Assembly: GCF_005222705.1 (NCBI RefSeq)
Contig: NZ_STGF01000001.1
Location: forward strand, 248,001-312,000
DNA length: 64,000 nucleotides
DNA from: Paenibacillus sp. SY21-1
GTDB lineage: Bacteria; Bacillota; Bacilli; Paenibacillales; Paenibacillaceae
Direction: 5' to 3'
Shown: one piece after another, positions 1 to 9,446 of the stretch
How the letters are laid out: each line of letters opens with the position of its first letter
Numbering within the stretch: the stretch's first letter is position 1
Notes under the pieces: generated by a model
Database searches by the model: none
Told to the model about the DNA's origin: nothing
The model's input: only the letters and a program-made list of their open reading frames with translations
Made by a program: the position numbers and the translations under genes

Positions 1-2357
1 CGCCATTCCGCCGGAAGCAGCCGCTCGTATTGCGGCTGTGCGTAACGGTCATCGACCAGCATAAGCAGCCCGCTGTCGCTCTCCGAGCGGATCAGCCGCC
101 CGCCTGCCTGCAGCACCTTGTTGATTCCGGGATACACATAGGCGTAATCGTATCCATTCTTGCCTTGACTGCTGAAATACTCCTTCAGCATATTCCGCTC
201 CGCCCCCAGCTGCGGCAAGCCCACGCCGACGATAATGACGCCGACAAGCCGGTCTCCGACCAAATCCACCCCCTCCGAGAAAACCCCGCCCATTACGGCA
301 AACCCGATTAAAGAACGCGAATTATCAGCCTGAAAGGCATCCAGATACCGCGCCCGCTCCTCTTCGCTCATATCCTGCCGCTGCAGTAGTACATCCGGCT
401 CCGCGCTTGCAACGCCGACATGATCCTGCTTGCCTTGCTCCTTCATTTCGCTCGCCAACTCCGTATAGGCTTCATGCACCGCCAGCATATAGGCATAAGA
501 AGGGAAAAACACAAAATAATTGCCTGTCCGCTCCTCAACTAATCGACGAATAAGCCGGGCAATCGGCAGACGGGTTCTTTCGCGATCCTGATACCGCGTA
601 GACAATGGCTGCAGCCGTACGTCCAGCTGATTGGCCGAGAACGGCGACGGCACCGTAAGCGTGTAATCCTTCTCTCCTCCGCCGAGGATGTCCATGAAGT
701 AATTAATGGGCGATAATGTGGCGGAAAAATAAATATGGGAGCGGTATCCTTTGCCCGCTTGCCTAAGCAGATGGGAAGGGTCCAGACACAATAGCTTCTG
801 TCGCACTTCGCCGCGGGCAAGCTCTGTGTAGACCATGTATCGCTCATCGTACAGCTTGGAGATACGCAGAAACTGCTGCGCGGAGAAATAGCCGTCAAGC
901 AACTCGCGGCTGCCGACTGAGCCCAGCGCTTGCTCCGCCGCCGCCACGAATGTCCCGGCCAGCTCGACCAGCCGCTCTGGCAGCTCCCGCTCGGCGAGCT
1001 CCGTCCGATCGCCGCATCGCTTGCGGAGCGCAATGAAATAATCGTTTATCGCTTTGGCCGCTCCCCTGGCCTGTTCATTTACCCCCTTCAGCTCGCGTTG
1101 GAGCGCTAGAAAAGGGGTCTTGGACAGTTCAGCGGAGAACATCTCCCGCGCACGGTCCACCAGATTATGCGCCTCGTCCACAAGCAGCGCCGTCTGTTTT
1201 TTCTGCTCTGCGTATTGCCGCTTAAACGCAATTCGCGGATCAAAAATATAGTTATAATCGCAAATCACTGCATCTGCGGCATACGCGATATCGAGGGAAA
1301 ACTCAAACGGACATACACGATGCTTGCGCGCATACGCCTCGATCACCGGACGCGTCATGACGGTCTCATGCTCAAGCACATCCATCACTGCGCCGTTAAT
1401 GCGGTCATAATAGCCGTCGGCATAGGGACAGAGCTCCTTTTCGCAGCGAACCTCCTCCTGAAAGCAGATTTTGTCCTTTGCCGTAACGGTCACCGCATGC
1501 ACCCGCAGGCCCCGAGACTGCATATGGAGCAAGGCGTCCTCGGCGGCAGCGCGCGTAGTTGTCCGGGCCGTCAAATAGTAAAACCGCTGCAGCATACCCG
1601 CCCCAATCGCCTTGACCGCCGGATATGTCGTCGAAATCGTCTTGCCGATTCCTGTCGGCGCTCTTACGAACAGCTTGATCCCCTGCTCCACCGACTTATA
1701 GACCGCCCCCGCCAGCTTTCTCTGCCCGGCCCGATAGGCGTCGAATGGAAAAGCAAGCTCACGGATGCTTGCATCACGCGCTTCCGCATGCCGAAATCGC
1801 TGCCGGGCGAATGGCGCATAACGGGCAAGCACCTCAAGCACGAACTGCTCCAGCTCCTCGACGCTGTGCTGCCTGACCAGCCTGCGCTCCTCCTGCGTCT
1901 CCGTTTGTACATACGTCAGCTGAATGCGCATGGCCGGACATTCGTGCTCTATGGCATACATATAAGCATAGAACAGCGCTTGCGCCCAGTGCACCGGATA
2001 GCCGTCGTCAGGCAGCTCCTCCAGCCGCTGTCCCGTCGATTTGATCTCGTCTATGGTAGGAGCAGGCTCGGTGGCAAGCAGCCCGTCGCATCTCCCGTCC
2101 ACGACAAAAAGCAGCTCATCCAGCCGGATGTCTGCTTTTACGAACAATTCTTTGCTGTCTTGCGCGCCATATGCTTGCTGAATGCGCTGATGCGCCCTGG
2201 CGCCTTCCTGCATGGCGTCCAGCGCATTCATTCGAACATCAATGCTGCCGCCGGCAAAAACATATTCAACCAGATGTCTCACCGACATCGTCACCGTATT
2301 TGCATGCTTGGTTTCCAAGTGAATTACGCTCCCCGGAAGAACATTTGTTCCATCCAT
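1..2357 (-). CDS. XPD/DinG-type ATP-dependent DNA helicase with N-terminal PD-(D/E)XK-like domain (partial)
   Basis: About 785 residues are visible; the C-terminus runs off the left edge. An SF2 helicase core is clear: Walker A APTGIGKT (near 1650), the DEAH box in LLVDEAHN (near 1165) and motif III-like FSATLSP (near 700). Four cysteines between the first two motifs (ICFQ..RC..LCPY..VCPFE) fit the 4Fe-4S cluster of the Rad3/XPD family. Before the helicase, residues 80-110 read VDGRCDG followed by TIDEIKST, the D...(D/E)xK pattern of a RecB-like nuclease. The likely job is DNA unwinding in repair, perhaps with nucleolytic processing; that is inferred from family. ATG at 2357 begins the conserved frame but lacks a good Shine-Dalgarno sequence, so an upstream GTG is possible. 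Confidence 0.85.
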   Translation of the reverse strand, partial: MDGTNVLPGSVIHLETKHANTVTMSVRHLVEYVFAGGSIDVRMNALDAMQEGARAHQRIQQAYGAQDSKELFVKADIRLDELLFVVDGRCDGLLATEPAPTIDEIKSTGQRLEELPDDGYPVHWAQALFYAYMYAIEHECPAMRIQLTYVQTETQEERRLVRQHSVEELEQFVLEVLARYAPFARQRFRHAEARDASIRELAFPFDAYRAGQRKLAGAVYKSVEQGIKLFVRAPTGIGKTISTTYPAVKAIGAGMLQRFYYLTARTTTRAAAEDALLHMQSRGLRVHAVTVTAKDKICFQEEVRCEKELCPYADGYYDRINGAVMDVLEHETVMTRPVIEAYARKHRVCPFEFSLDIAYAADAVICDYNYIFDPRIAFKRQYAEQKKQTALLVDEAHNLVDRAREMFSAELSKTPFLALQRELKGVNEQARGAAKAINDYFIALRKRCGDRTELAERELPERLVELAGTFVAAAEQALGSVGSRELLDGYFSAQQFLRISKLYDERYMVYTELARGEVRQKLLCLDPSHLLRQAGKGYRSHIYFSATLSPINYFMDILGGGEKDYTLTVPSPFSANQLDVRLQPLSTRYQDRERTRLPIARLIRRLVEERTGNYFVFFPSYAYMLAVHEAYTELASEMKEQGKQDHVGVASAEPDVLLQRQDMSEEERARYLDAFQADNSRSLIGFAVMGGVFSEGVDLVGDRLVGVIIVGVGLPQLGAERNMLKEYFSSQGKNGYDYAYVYPGINKVLQAGGRLIRSESDSGLLMLVDDRYAQPQYERLLPAEW

Positions 2358-2452
2358 TGTAGCATATTCATAAAGGCATGACACGTATGGCCAAGCCCGC
2401 GCGATCCCGGACCTGGGGAGCCTGCTTCCTGATGCTAAGCGAACCAGCCTGA

Positions 2453-2773
2453 TTAATCGCGATCTTCTTCCTCGGGATGGCGGCCAACGCCGTTAAGCAA
2501 ATCCGTTCCGTGAAACTCCTCTTCCGGCGCCGCCGGATCTACTTCACTATCTTGACTTATGGCATCCGCATCAGGAACATCCGCGTATTCAATCTGGCTG
2601 ACGGAAGTGTACAGCGCATCCTGCTCGGGATACCGCTCCTCCAAAAGCTGCTCCGCATGAGGAACCGCCTCGTCCTCTGCTTCCTCCGTAAACAAACCGA
2701 ATGCCGGATCGATATCCTTCTCCGTCGCCAAGCCGCGTTCTGTATGCTTATGCTTCGAGAAATGGTTGGTCAT
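2453..2773 (-). CDS. small acidic hypothetical protein
   Basis: A 106-residue, strongly acidic protein (runs such as EEAEDEA, PEEE and the C-terminal HPEEEDRD) with no signal peptide, membrane segment or motif I recognise. It is credible as a gene because AAGGAGG sits at proper spacing before ATG 2773 and because its composition is consistent throughout. It lies between the helicase and the PP2C phosphatase on the same strand, about 110 bases downstream of the phosphatase. Function unknown. Confidence 0.6.
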   Translation of the reverse strand: MTNHFSKHKHTERGLATEKDIDPAFGLFTEEAEDEAVPHAEQLLEERYPEQDALYTSVSQIEYADVPDADAISQDSEVDPAAPEEEFHGTDLLNGVGRHPEEEDRD

Positions 2774-2882
2774 CCTTATCGGCCTCCTTGGTTATCGAGT
2801 GTGTTTCGTTTCCATTGTATAATACCCATCACCGCTCAAAAACAAACGGCCGCTTCTTCGCTCTGAAAGAAGCGCCCGCCAT

Positions 2883-3809
2883 TCAATCAAAGGCGATTAC
2901 GACGACACTCGCATTATCTTGATGTTTCCTGCCCAGGCCAATAACATGCCGGACAAGGTAATCGGCAATTTGCTGCGCATCCAGACCGGCGGATTGCCCA
3001 AGCAAGGGCTCGGACAGCTCACCATACAGCCCGTCGCTGCACAGCAGTACTCGATCTCCGGGCTGCAGGCGAAGAGGCTCTTGGTTGGCATTATATTCAA
3101 CCAGCTCCGGCAGACCCAAGTAACTGGTCAACAAATCCCGTTCCGGATGGGAAAGGGCTTCTTCCAGCGCCAGCTCTCCGGCTTGCACCCGCTCGAACAG
3201 CCGATTGGCATAAATATGATCATGGGTCAGCCGGTGCAGCTCTCCGTCCCTTAACAAATATATGCGGCTGTCTCCCGCGGAAATATAATAGAGCTCGTGT
3301 CCCTCCACAAGCGCAGCGACAAGCGTTGTACCGACGTGCCATTCCAATTGATGAACCCGCGACAGCTCCCATACCGCCTCTGCGGCTTGATGAACCGCAG
3401 CCTCAAGCGCCTGCGGGCAGAGCTGGTTCGCATTCGGATGCTCATAGCCCGACAGCATCTTCTCAACGGCGAGCAGCCCTGCCTCCTTGCCCATCGCAAA
3501 ACCGCCCATTCCGTCTGCGAGCACGGCCAGCACGCCGCCGCCCGTATGAACCTCAGCCTCGGCATGCTCCTGCTGCCGCGACGCTACAGCGCAAAAACCG
3601 TAGGCGTCCTGCTGCTCCTCCCGATCTCCGATATGCTGAGCAGCCCCGATGGCGAGAAACGGCCCCAGTTCCTGAGCCTTTGCCGTATCCGCAGCCGGAT
3701 TGCCGCCGGAGGCAGCTTGTGAAGCACGATCCGCTTGGTCAGAACGTCCTGCATACAGCCATATTCCTGCCAGCACGCACACCAACATCGCAATCCAGAG
3801 CGCCAACAT
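2883..3809 (-). CDS. membrane-anchored PP2C-family protein phosphatase
   Basis: A 308-residue protein with one N-terminal membrane segment (residues 1-20) and a PP2C fold. The metal-binding and catalytic motifs are in order: QQDAY (66-70), ADGMGG (98-103), GDSR (179-182), CSDG (257-260) and the final DN (298-299), so it should be an active Mn/Mg-dependent Ser/Thr phosphatase. The membrane anchor precedes a linker of about 30 residues, leaving the catalytic domain in the cytoplasm if the N-terminus is outside. ATG 3809 follows GGGAGG at good spacing. No partner kinase gene is adjacent, unlike prpC-prkC loci. Confidence 0.85.
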   Translation of the reverse strand: MLALWIAMLVCVLAGIWLYAGRSDQADRASQAASGGNPAADTAKAQELGPFLAIGAAQHIGDREEQQDAYGFCAVASRQQEHAEAEVHTGGGVLAVLADGMGGFAMGKEAGLLAVEKMLSGYEHPNANQLCPQALEAAVHQAAEAVWELSRVHQLEWHVGTTLVAALVEGHELYYISAGDSRIYLLRDGELHRLTHDHIYANRLFERVQAGELALEEALSHPERDLLTSYLGLPELVEYNANQEPLRLQPGDRVLLCSDGLYGELSEPLLGQSAGLDAQQIADYLVRHVIGLGRKHQDNASVVVIAFD

Positions 3810-3995
3810 CCGCTTCCTCCCCCATCATGCCTGCTATATCTAAATGTATGGAGAAGACGCCTCCTGTATGCGAAGGAGTTCGCCGGTGCCGAATTTTCTT
3901 CTGGCCGCCTGTTCCCTTTCACCTATCCTTGACTGTGCCGACGCCGAGCCTCGAACAGTTTATCGACCGCTCTCATTCACCTCTCCCCGCCATGA

Positions 3996-4046
3996 CAAAA
4001 AAAAGCCCGCACGCCTTCGGCATCGAGCCGTATGGCATGCGGGCTT
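3996..4046 (-). terminator. rho-independent terminator after the YdjO-like gene
   Basis: On the minus strand a GC-rich stem (AAGCCCGCA pairing with TGCGGGCTT, plus inner GCC/GGC pairs) is followed by about eight T residues. It lies just below the stop of the YdjO-like gene. Confidence 0.85.
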
Positions 4047-4058
4047 CCCCCTGCTATC

Positions 4059-4295
4059 TTACATAAGCGTTGTCGTTTCCTTCTTCTGAGACTTCTTATC
4101 TGCAGCGCTGTTATTGACGAGCATCGGCAGCATCTTCATCCCGCTAACCATGGGAGCGTTGCAAAGCAGACATGACGGCGTATGGTCAAAAGCGAAATTA
4201 TCCCTCATCCAGCTATTGCAGCCCTCTGTTTCGCATGTCCATACCTTCGTGTTTTCTTCCGGAATTTCTTCAAGCGGTTTTTTACGATTGTACAT
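4059..4295 (-). CDS. YdjO-like cold-inducible small zinc protein
   Basis: A 78-residue protein starting MYNRKKPLEEIPEENTKVW. Two cysteine pairs, CETEGC and CLLC, flank a WMRDNF segment and probably bind zinc. This pattern matches the small YdjO family, described as cold-inducible in Bacillus; the cellular role is not well defined. ATG 4295 was chosen over an upstream in-frame ATG because AAAAGGAGG sits seven bases before it and the extra residues look non-conserved. The gene appears monocistronic, ending at a strong terminator. Confidence 0.75.
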   Translation of the reverse strand: MYNRKKPLEEIPEENTKVWTCETEGCNSWMRDNFAFDHTPSCLLCNAPMVSGMKMLPMLVNNSAADKKSQKKETTTLM

Positions 4296-4492
4296 GGTTA
4301 GCCTCCTTTTCAAAAGGAAAAACTGCCTCGAACCTTGAAACAAGTCTGGGCAGTCTTCATGTATGTTTTTGGGTTGTGAAATGGACAGAGCGGCTTGTTA
4401 ACAATTTAAGCCATTGTATCATGTATCATCCAGCGAAAGCAAATTCGCTTTTATTCATTATATGGACAAACCGGTTATTTTATGTTTGAAAT

Positions 4493-4942
4493 CTAAAAGG
4501 GCTGAAATACGATTAACGTAAGGAGCGCAACCGCGCCTAAATGCAATATGGCTTCCAGCTTAATCGTCTTGCGGGGAATCGCGGCCGCTTCCTGCGGGAG
4601 CTCATCTTCCTGATAGCCGTAGGGCTGTTGTGCCTGCTTCTTCAACATCTGCGGCAAAAACCGCATGACGAACAATTGTGTGATCATATACACGATAAGG
4701 GATGCGGCAAAACCGCCCTTGGTGTACATTTCCGGCTCAAGCAGCGCCATCCCGACGCCGGTAAGCAGCAGCGCCAGACTTGCAAGCTTGGGCATCAGCT
4801 TAAGCTGATCCATCAGCTGCAGGGTATGGGCCGCTTGCGCCGAGGTATGGGATACCCGAATCAGTATAGGAAAGGCGCAGGCATAGCCTAGGCTGAGTAC
4901 CGCCACAAGGACATGTATAAACAATAATATCATGTACAACAT
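4493..4942 (-). CDS. four-helix integral membrane protein (DUF2269-like)
   Basis: A 149-residue hydrophobic protein with about four membrane segments: residues 2-27, 55-68, 78-96 and 131-146. A polar loop with YQEDELPQE lies before the last helix. The layout resembles DUF2269-type membrane proteins, but I assign no function. ATG 4942 follows AAGGGAGG at good spacing. The upstream 250-base gap (4943-5193) contains no gene; it holds a near-match to a CcpA site (around 5117-5131) that is not close enough to consensus to call. Confidence 0.6.
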   Translation of the reverse strand: MLYMILLFIHVLVAVLSLGYACAFPILIRVSHTSAQAAHTLQLMDQLKLMPKLASLALLLTGVGMALLEPEMYTKGGFAASLIVYMITQLFVMRFLPQMLKKQAQQPYGYQEDELPQEAAAIPRKTIKLEAILHLGAVALLTLIVFQPF

Positions 4943-5193
4943 GTAAAACCTCCCTTACACATCTAGGAAATTGAGCCTGCTGTACATGATGGCTTGTAGT
5001 TCTTTCGGCATATTACATATATTAAAGGATAGTCCATGTTTTAGGCAATGTGCATTTTACACAAAAAACACGAATGCTCTCCAAAAAAACGATATACACT
5101 GCCGTCGGTCCACGTACAATCAAGCGCTTTCAAAACGATTAAGCGTTAAAGAGGCCTGCCGGCCTCTGCTTGCGCTTCTATTGCTTGCACGCG

Positions 5194-5520
5194 CTATACG
5201 GAATACTCATGCGGGTAATATTCGATGCTCGACTGGGCGCCAATTGTCAGAATACCCTTCCCGGCATCATAAGCGACAGTGCCTTGCTTGACGTAATACC
5301 ACGTTTTGAGAGTAGGCTGATCCTCGTATTCCTTAAAAATAAATACATTGAGCTCATTCTTATGCGCCAGCAGTTCCTCAATGGCCTTTCCTTGCGCAAC
5401 CTCCGCCGTGAACAGCCAGCCATCCCCGTCAGGCGTAACCGTGTAATTTAGCGCTTCCTTGCCCGTATCGATGAATGCCCGTCCGCCAACGGCGTGCTTG
5501 ACCAGAAACGTCTCTTTCAT
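5194..5520 (-). CDS. conserved hypothetical protein, 108 residues
   Basis: Starts MKETFLVKHAVGGRAFIDTG and is rich in beta-strand-like alternation; no signal peptide or catalytic motif is visible. ATG 5520 is supported by AAAGGAGAG seven bases upstream; a longer in-frame extension would overlap the pirin gene and looks non-coding. It lies 52 bases downstream of the pirin on the same strand, so the two may be co-transcribed. Function unknown. Confidence 0.65.
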   Translation of the reverse strand: MKETFLVKHAVGGRAFIDTGKEALNYTVTPDGDGWLFTAEVAQGKAIEELLAHKNELNVFIFKEYEDQPTLKTWYYVKQGTVAYDAGKGILTIGAQSSIEYYPHEYSV

Positions 5521-5572
5521 TGGGTAGCTCTCCTTTGCAGCCCTAACCGGCTGTTTATCAAACGCAAACGGC

Positions 5573-6271
5573 CTATGGCATATCCACAAGCATGATGAAG
5601 GCGGCTGATGCCGCTGCCAGCTCCACCTGCTCCACCTGCTCGATTTCCGCAATATCTCCCGCTCCAAGCTTCTCTCCGAGCAGCGATAGGTCGCCTTCAA
5701 TGACATACACAAAAAGCTTGCGATCCGGGTCCGCCGTATGAGGCAATGAAACGCCTGGCTCCAGCTTGCCCAAGTAAATCGTCATATCCTGTCCGATCGA
5801 GGCTACATTCTCGGAGCCTGCGGCGGATACGACCGGCAGCAGCGCATTCTGCAGCTTGCCGGTGTCATAGCTAGTAGCCTCATAGGAAGGCTGAACGCCG
5901 CGCTCCCGCGGCATAAACCACAGCTGCAGCAGTCTTAGCTCTTCGTCTTGCGAGGCGTTGAATTCGGTATGAATCACACCGGTTCCGGCCGACATGCGCT
6001 GAATCTCGCCAAAGGAGGACACAACCGAGTTCCCAAGGTTGTCCTCATGCCTGATTTGACCGTTCAATACGATCGATACAATTTCCATATCGCTATGCGG
6101 ATGCGCGCCAAATCCCCGTCCCGGCGCCAAGTAATCGTCATTGCAAACGCGCATAGCGCCGAAGCCCGTGCGCTTCGGATCATGAAAGCTTCCGAAGGAG
6201 TAGACCGGCTGACTGCGCAGCCACCCTAAATCGGCAAAATGCCGCTCCGCAGCAGGTAATACTTGAATCAT
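5573..6271 (-). CDS. pirin-family bicupin protein
   Basis: A 232-residue protein of normal pirin length. The N-terminal cupin has the expected metal ligands: H57 and H59 in GAHPHSDMEI, H101 and E103 in GVIHTEF. The C-terminal half is a shorter, degenerate cupin. Pirins of this class (YhhW/YhaK-like) can have quercetin 2,3-dioxygenase activity in vitro or act as redox sensors; the physiological role here is not deducible. ATG 6271 has GGAGG eight bases upstream. It probably forms a transcription unit with the 108-residue gene that follows. Confidence 0.85.
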   Translation of the reverse strand: MIQVLPAAERHFADLGWLRSQPVYSFGSFHDPKRTGFGAMRVCNDDYLAPGRGFGAHPHSDMEIVSIVLNGQIRHEDNLGNSVVSSFGEIQRMSAGTGVIHTEFNASQDEELRLLQLWFMPRERGVQPSYEATSYDTGKLQNALLPVVSAAGSENVASIGQDMTIYLGKLEPGVSLPHTADPDRKLFVYVIEGDLSLLGEKLGAGDIAEIEQVEQVELAAASAAFIMLVDMP

Positions 6272-6406
6272 TGCTTTCGCCTCCAGCCTATTGTCCATAA
6301 TTGGCTTGTCACAAGCATCCACGACTTCAATTCAAATCGATGCCCTTGTATTTCGCTTTTATCTACTTACTTATTTATAGCAGGAATTTCCCGATACGGC
6401 AAGCGG

Positions 6407-7609
6407 TCACACTGGAAGCTTCGCGCCAACCGTCTCCACAAGCCAGCGCAGAAGATCGAGCTCGCGGTTATGCGCAGCAATTAGGGAAAGCCCGACAGGC
6501 AGCTCCGATTTGTTCATTACGGGAATGGTCACCTGCGGCAGGCCCGCCAAGCCTGCAGGGCAGCTTAATTGCAAGGTGCGCGCTCTGGCAAGCTCTACCT
6601 CGTCTCCGGAAAGCCCGATCAATGGGGCAATGCCCGGCACGGTCGGAGCTAAGATAAGCGCTCCCTCTGCCAGCATGCCGCTAAGCCGCTGACGGACTTC
6701 CTCGCGCTTCGCATAAGCAGCCCGCTGCTCCTCCGCAACCAGTGTCGACGCCCAAGCGAAACGCTCCGCAATTCCGGATCCAAACCGCGGCTGCACATCC
6801 TGGACCCAGCGGCCGTGCTCGCGCCAAATTTCCAAGCCCTGAAGGTGGCGGAAAGCTTGCATCCACGACTGCAGGCCCTCCGGCGCAAGCGTTATCTCCT
6901 CCAGCTCCGCTTGATCTGCAGATTCGCAAAGCAATTGTACCCAGGGAGTCAGCGCTTCGATCGTTTCTTGGTCCGCCAGCTCCCATAGATCGCGCGCATA
7001 CACGAATGTGCGGAACGGCACTCCGCTCGCCCTCGACTGCTCAGGAATCAGCGCTTCACCTACTTTAAGCAGCGTGTGCGCATCTTTCGCAAACCATCCT
7101 ACCGTATCAAAGCTTGGAGCCAGCGGAATCAGCCCGGCTGTATTCACCGCCCCGTGCGTAGGCCTGATGCCATATAATCCGCAATAGGCGGCGGGCACGC
7201 GCACGGAGCCGCCTGTGTCGGTCCCGATCGCAAAATCCGCAGCACCTGCGGCAACAGCGGAGGCCGAACCGCTGGAGGAGCCGCCCGGGATACGGCCGGG
7301 GGCCGCAGGATTGGCCGGTGTTCCGTAATGAAAGTTCTCGCCGTGGATGCTGTACATCAGCTCATCGGTAATCGTAAGCCCCTGCAGCTTCGCGCCGCTG
7401 GCGAGCAAGCGATCGATTGCAGCGGCATGACGTACCGCCGGCCCGTGCGACCGCAGCCAGTCCGGGTTGCCCGCCGAGGCCGTTCTGCCCGCTATATCAA
7501 ACACATCCTTGACGGCAAAGCTCAAGCCGCTCAAGGGGCCCTCGCCTTTCGGCATTACTACTGCGCGTTCGTCTATAAAAGCATTTCCGTTTCCTGCCTG
7601 ACGCTTCAT
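6407..7609 (-). CDS. amidase-signature family amidase
   Basis: A 400-residue amidase-signature enzyme. The Ser-cisSer-Lys triad can be read: K34 in FAVKDVF, the serine cluster in PGGSSSGSA (108-116) and nucleophile S135 in GTDTGGSVRVPA. The family hydrolyses a wide range of amides; the substrate cannot be predicted. At 400 residues it is shorter than GatA (about 485), so it is not a GatA. It lies 60 bases downstream of the gamma-glutamyltransferase gene on the same strand and may be co-transcribed with it, suggesting a role in amide or gamma-glutamyl compound breakdown (inference). Confidence 0.85.
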   Translation of the reverse strand: MKRQAGNGNAFIDERAVVMPKGEGPLSGLSFAVKDVFDIAGRTASAGNPDWLRSHGPAVRHAAAIDRLLASGAKLQGLTITDELMYSIHGENFHYGTPANPAAPGRIPGGSSSGSASAVAAGAADFAIGTDTGGSVRVPAAYCGLYGIRPTHGAVNTAGLIPLAPSFDTVGWFAKDAHTLLKVGEALIPEQSRASGVPFRTFVYARDLWELADQETIEALTPWVQLLCESADQAELEEITLAPEGLQSWMQAFRHLQGLEIWREHGRWVQDVQPRFGSGIAERFAWASTLVAEEQRAAYAKREEVRQRLSGMLAEGALILAPTVPGIAPLIGLSGDEVELARARTLQLSCPAGLAGLPQVTIPVMNKSELPVGLSLIAAHNRELDLLRWLVETVGAKLPV

Positions 7610-7672
7610 GTCAGCCGCCGCCTTCCTTTGGCCGGCATATGCCGGTTCGTTTTCATGTTTGACCTGTCTCTC

Positions 7673-9256
7673 TTACCAGCCAATCGCGGCTCCATCGCAG
7701 CGCGGGTCCGTGCCCCCTTGCAGGAAGCCGTGCTCATCGCGCTGGATGGCATGAGCATGCCCCATAATGCCGTCGAAGGCCTTCACCTTGCGGACCAAAT
7801 GCCCGGCTCCCGCCAAGGAGGCCAGTACGCTGTCGTCCACTCTTGCCTCTATTTTCAGCTCGCGGGTAGGCTCGCCCCATGTGCGGCCCCACACCCACCT
7901 CGGCTCATTGATCGCTTGCTGCGGATGCATGCCGTAATCGACCATTCGTGTAAAAATGGCGGTTTGCGTCTGAGGCTGACCCTCGCCTCCCTGCGTTCCG
8001 TACAAAATCGACGGTTTCCCGTCGCGGCAGGCCATCGCGGGCATCAGCGTGTGAAAGGTGCGTTTGCCCGGCTGCAGACAGTTGACGTGGCCGGGGTCCA
8101 AGGAGAAAAACGAGCCCCGATTTTGCAAAAGAACGCCGGTGTTCCCCCCAACGACGCCTGAACCAAACTCAAAATACAAGCTTTGAATGAATGAGACCGC
8201 ATTGCCATCCTCGTCTACTACAGCGGCGTATGCCGTATCGCTGCCCAGCGCAGCCGCCTCCTCCTCTTGGGAGGCTTTTCGCAAATCGATTGTTGCCGCG
8301 AGAGAAGCGGCATAGCCTTTGTCCAGCAAACGCTCTAAAGGCACTTCGGCGAACGTCGGATCGGTCAAAAAGCGATTGCGGTCGCGGAAGCTAAGCTTGA
8401 GCGCCTCGACGCAGAGCTGGTAGTAATCATGCGAGCCGTGCTCCACGCCATGAAGACCGCTCGCTTCGAGTATATGCAGCGCCAGCATGCCCGCAAACCC
8501 TTGGGAGTTGGGAGGCATCTGATGCAGCGTGTAATCCCGGTAAGAGCCCGTCAGCGGCGTTACCCAGTCTCCTGAATGGGCGGCGAAATCGTCGGCGTCA
8601 AGCAGCCCGCCTTGTTGACGCAAATAATCGGTTATTTCCCTCGCCGTGTCCCCTTTATAGAACTCATCTCTGCCGCGCTCCGCAATGCGCTTCAACGTAC
8701 TGGCCATGTCGGGCTGCTTGAATCGGCGCCCAGGGCTGACAGGCGATCCCCCGGGCAGATAGATGGCAGCCGTTTCAGGCGTGCCGGCAAGCATCTGCCG
8801 CTGCGCAGCAGTATGCTCGTATTGATCCTTCGACATCGGAAAGCCATTCTCCGCATACCCGATGGCCGGAGCCAGCACCTGCGCCCAAGGCAACCGGCCG
8901 TATTCCCCATGTATCGCCGCCCAGCCGTCGACCATCCCCGGAACGGTAACTACGCTGCGGACTCCGCGGTTAGGGATAGCGTCAAGCCCCTCGTAGGCGC
9001 CAATCGCCGCCTTTGCCCCCGATCGACCGCTGGCATTATACCCTCGCGGCTTGCATTCGAGGTGATGAAAGCCAAGCCAGAAGGAATCGCCGCCCAGACT
9101 AGTCATATGCGGATAGACAACCGCCAGACAGGCGCTGACCGCGACAGCGGCATCGTAGGCGTTGCCGCCCTGCGCCATCACGCTCGCGCCCGCAGTCGTC
9201 GCCAGATAATGCGGACTGACAACCATTGCTTTCGAACCGATTACTGAATCATTCAT
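7673..9256 (-). CDS. ywrD: YwrD-type gamma-glutamyltransferase family protein
   Basis: A 527-residue Ntn-hydrolase of the gamma-glutamyltransferase family. The probable nucleophile is T341 in GSDTAYAAVVDEDGNAVS, where autocleavage would create the small subunit; later conserved pieces are GGNTGVLLQNRG and TQGGEGQPQTQ. The residues after the threonine (A-Y) differ from the usual T-H of classical Ggt and resemble the YwrD subgroup. I see no signal peptide, so it is probably cytoplasmic. The start is uncertain: ATG 9256 aligns best with family N-termini but has a weak ribosome binding site; ATG 9295 is an alternative. Its neighbours match the Bacillus ywrABCD order. Confidence 0.8.
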   Translation of the reverse strand: MNDSVIGSKAMVVSPHYLATTAGASVMAQGGNAYDAAVAVSACLAVVYPHMTSLGGDSFWLGFHHLECKPRGYNASGRSGAKAAIGAYEGLDAIPNRGVRSVVTVPGMVDGWAAIHGEYGRLPWAQVLAPAIGYAENGFPMSKDQYEHTAAQRQMLAGTPETAAIYLPGGSPVSPGRRFKQPDMASTLKRIAERGRDEFYKGDTAREITDYLRQQGGLLDADDFAAHSGDWVTPLTGSYRDYTLHQMPPNSQGFAGMLALHILEASGLHGVEHGSHDYYQLCVEALKLSFRDRNRFLTDPTFAEVPLERLLDKGYAASLAATIDLRKASQEEEAAALGSDTAYAAVVDEDGNAVSFIQSLYFEFGSGVVGGNTGVLLQNRGSFFSLDPGHVNCLQPGKRTFHTLMPAMACRDGKPSILYGTQGGEGQPQTQTAIFTRMVDYGMHPQQAINEPRWVWGRTWGEPTRELKIEARVDDSVLASLAGAGHLVRKVKAFDGIMGHAHAIQRDEHGFLQGGTDPRCDGAAIGW

Positions 9257-9446
9257 CCTAACGCCCCGCGATCCATATGATAGTTTTCCTGACATATTAC
9301 CTGCTATAAAAATAGCACCTCCCGTTCCGTTAATCAATCATTATGTAATAAAAAAACGAAAAAACTATTGAAATCGAACTCATACATGATAATATTTAAA
9401 CATATAGAAAGTATAAATAGGTATTTTCATACCATTTGAAAGGGAG

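Noticed and set aside
1167..2381. A 404-residue plus-strand reading frame opposite the helicase
   Set aside because: It is antisense to a gene with intact Walker A and iron-sulfur cysteines; composition is typical of a shadow frame.
5117..5131. CcpA (cre)-like sequence ATCAAGCGCTTTCA
   Set aside because: Two of the conserved outer bases do not fit consensus, and no promoter was found near it.
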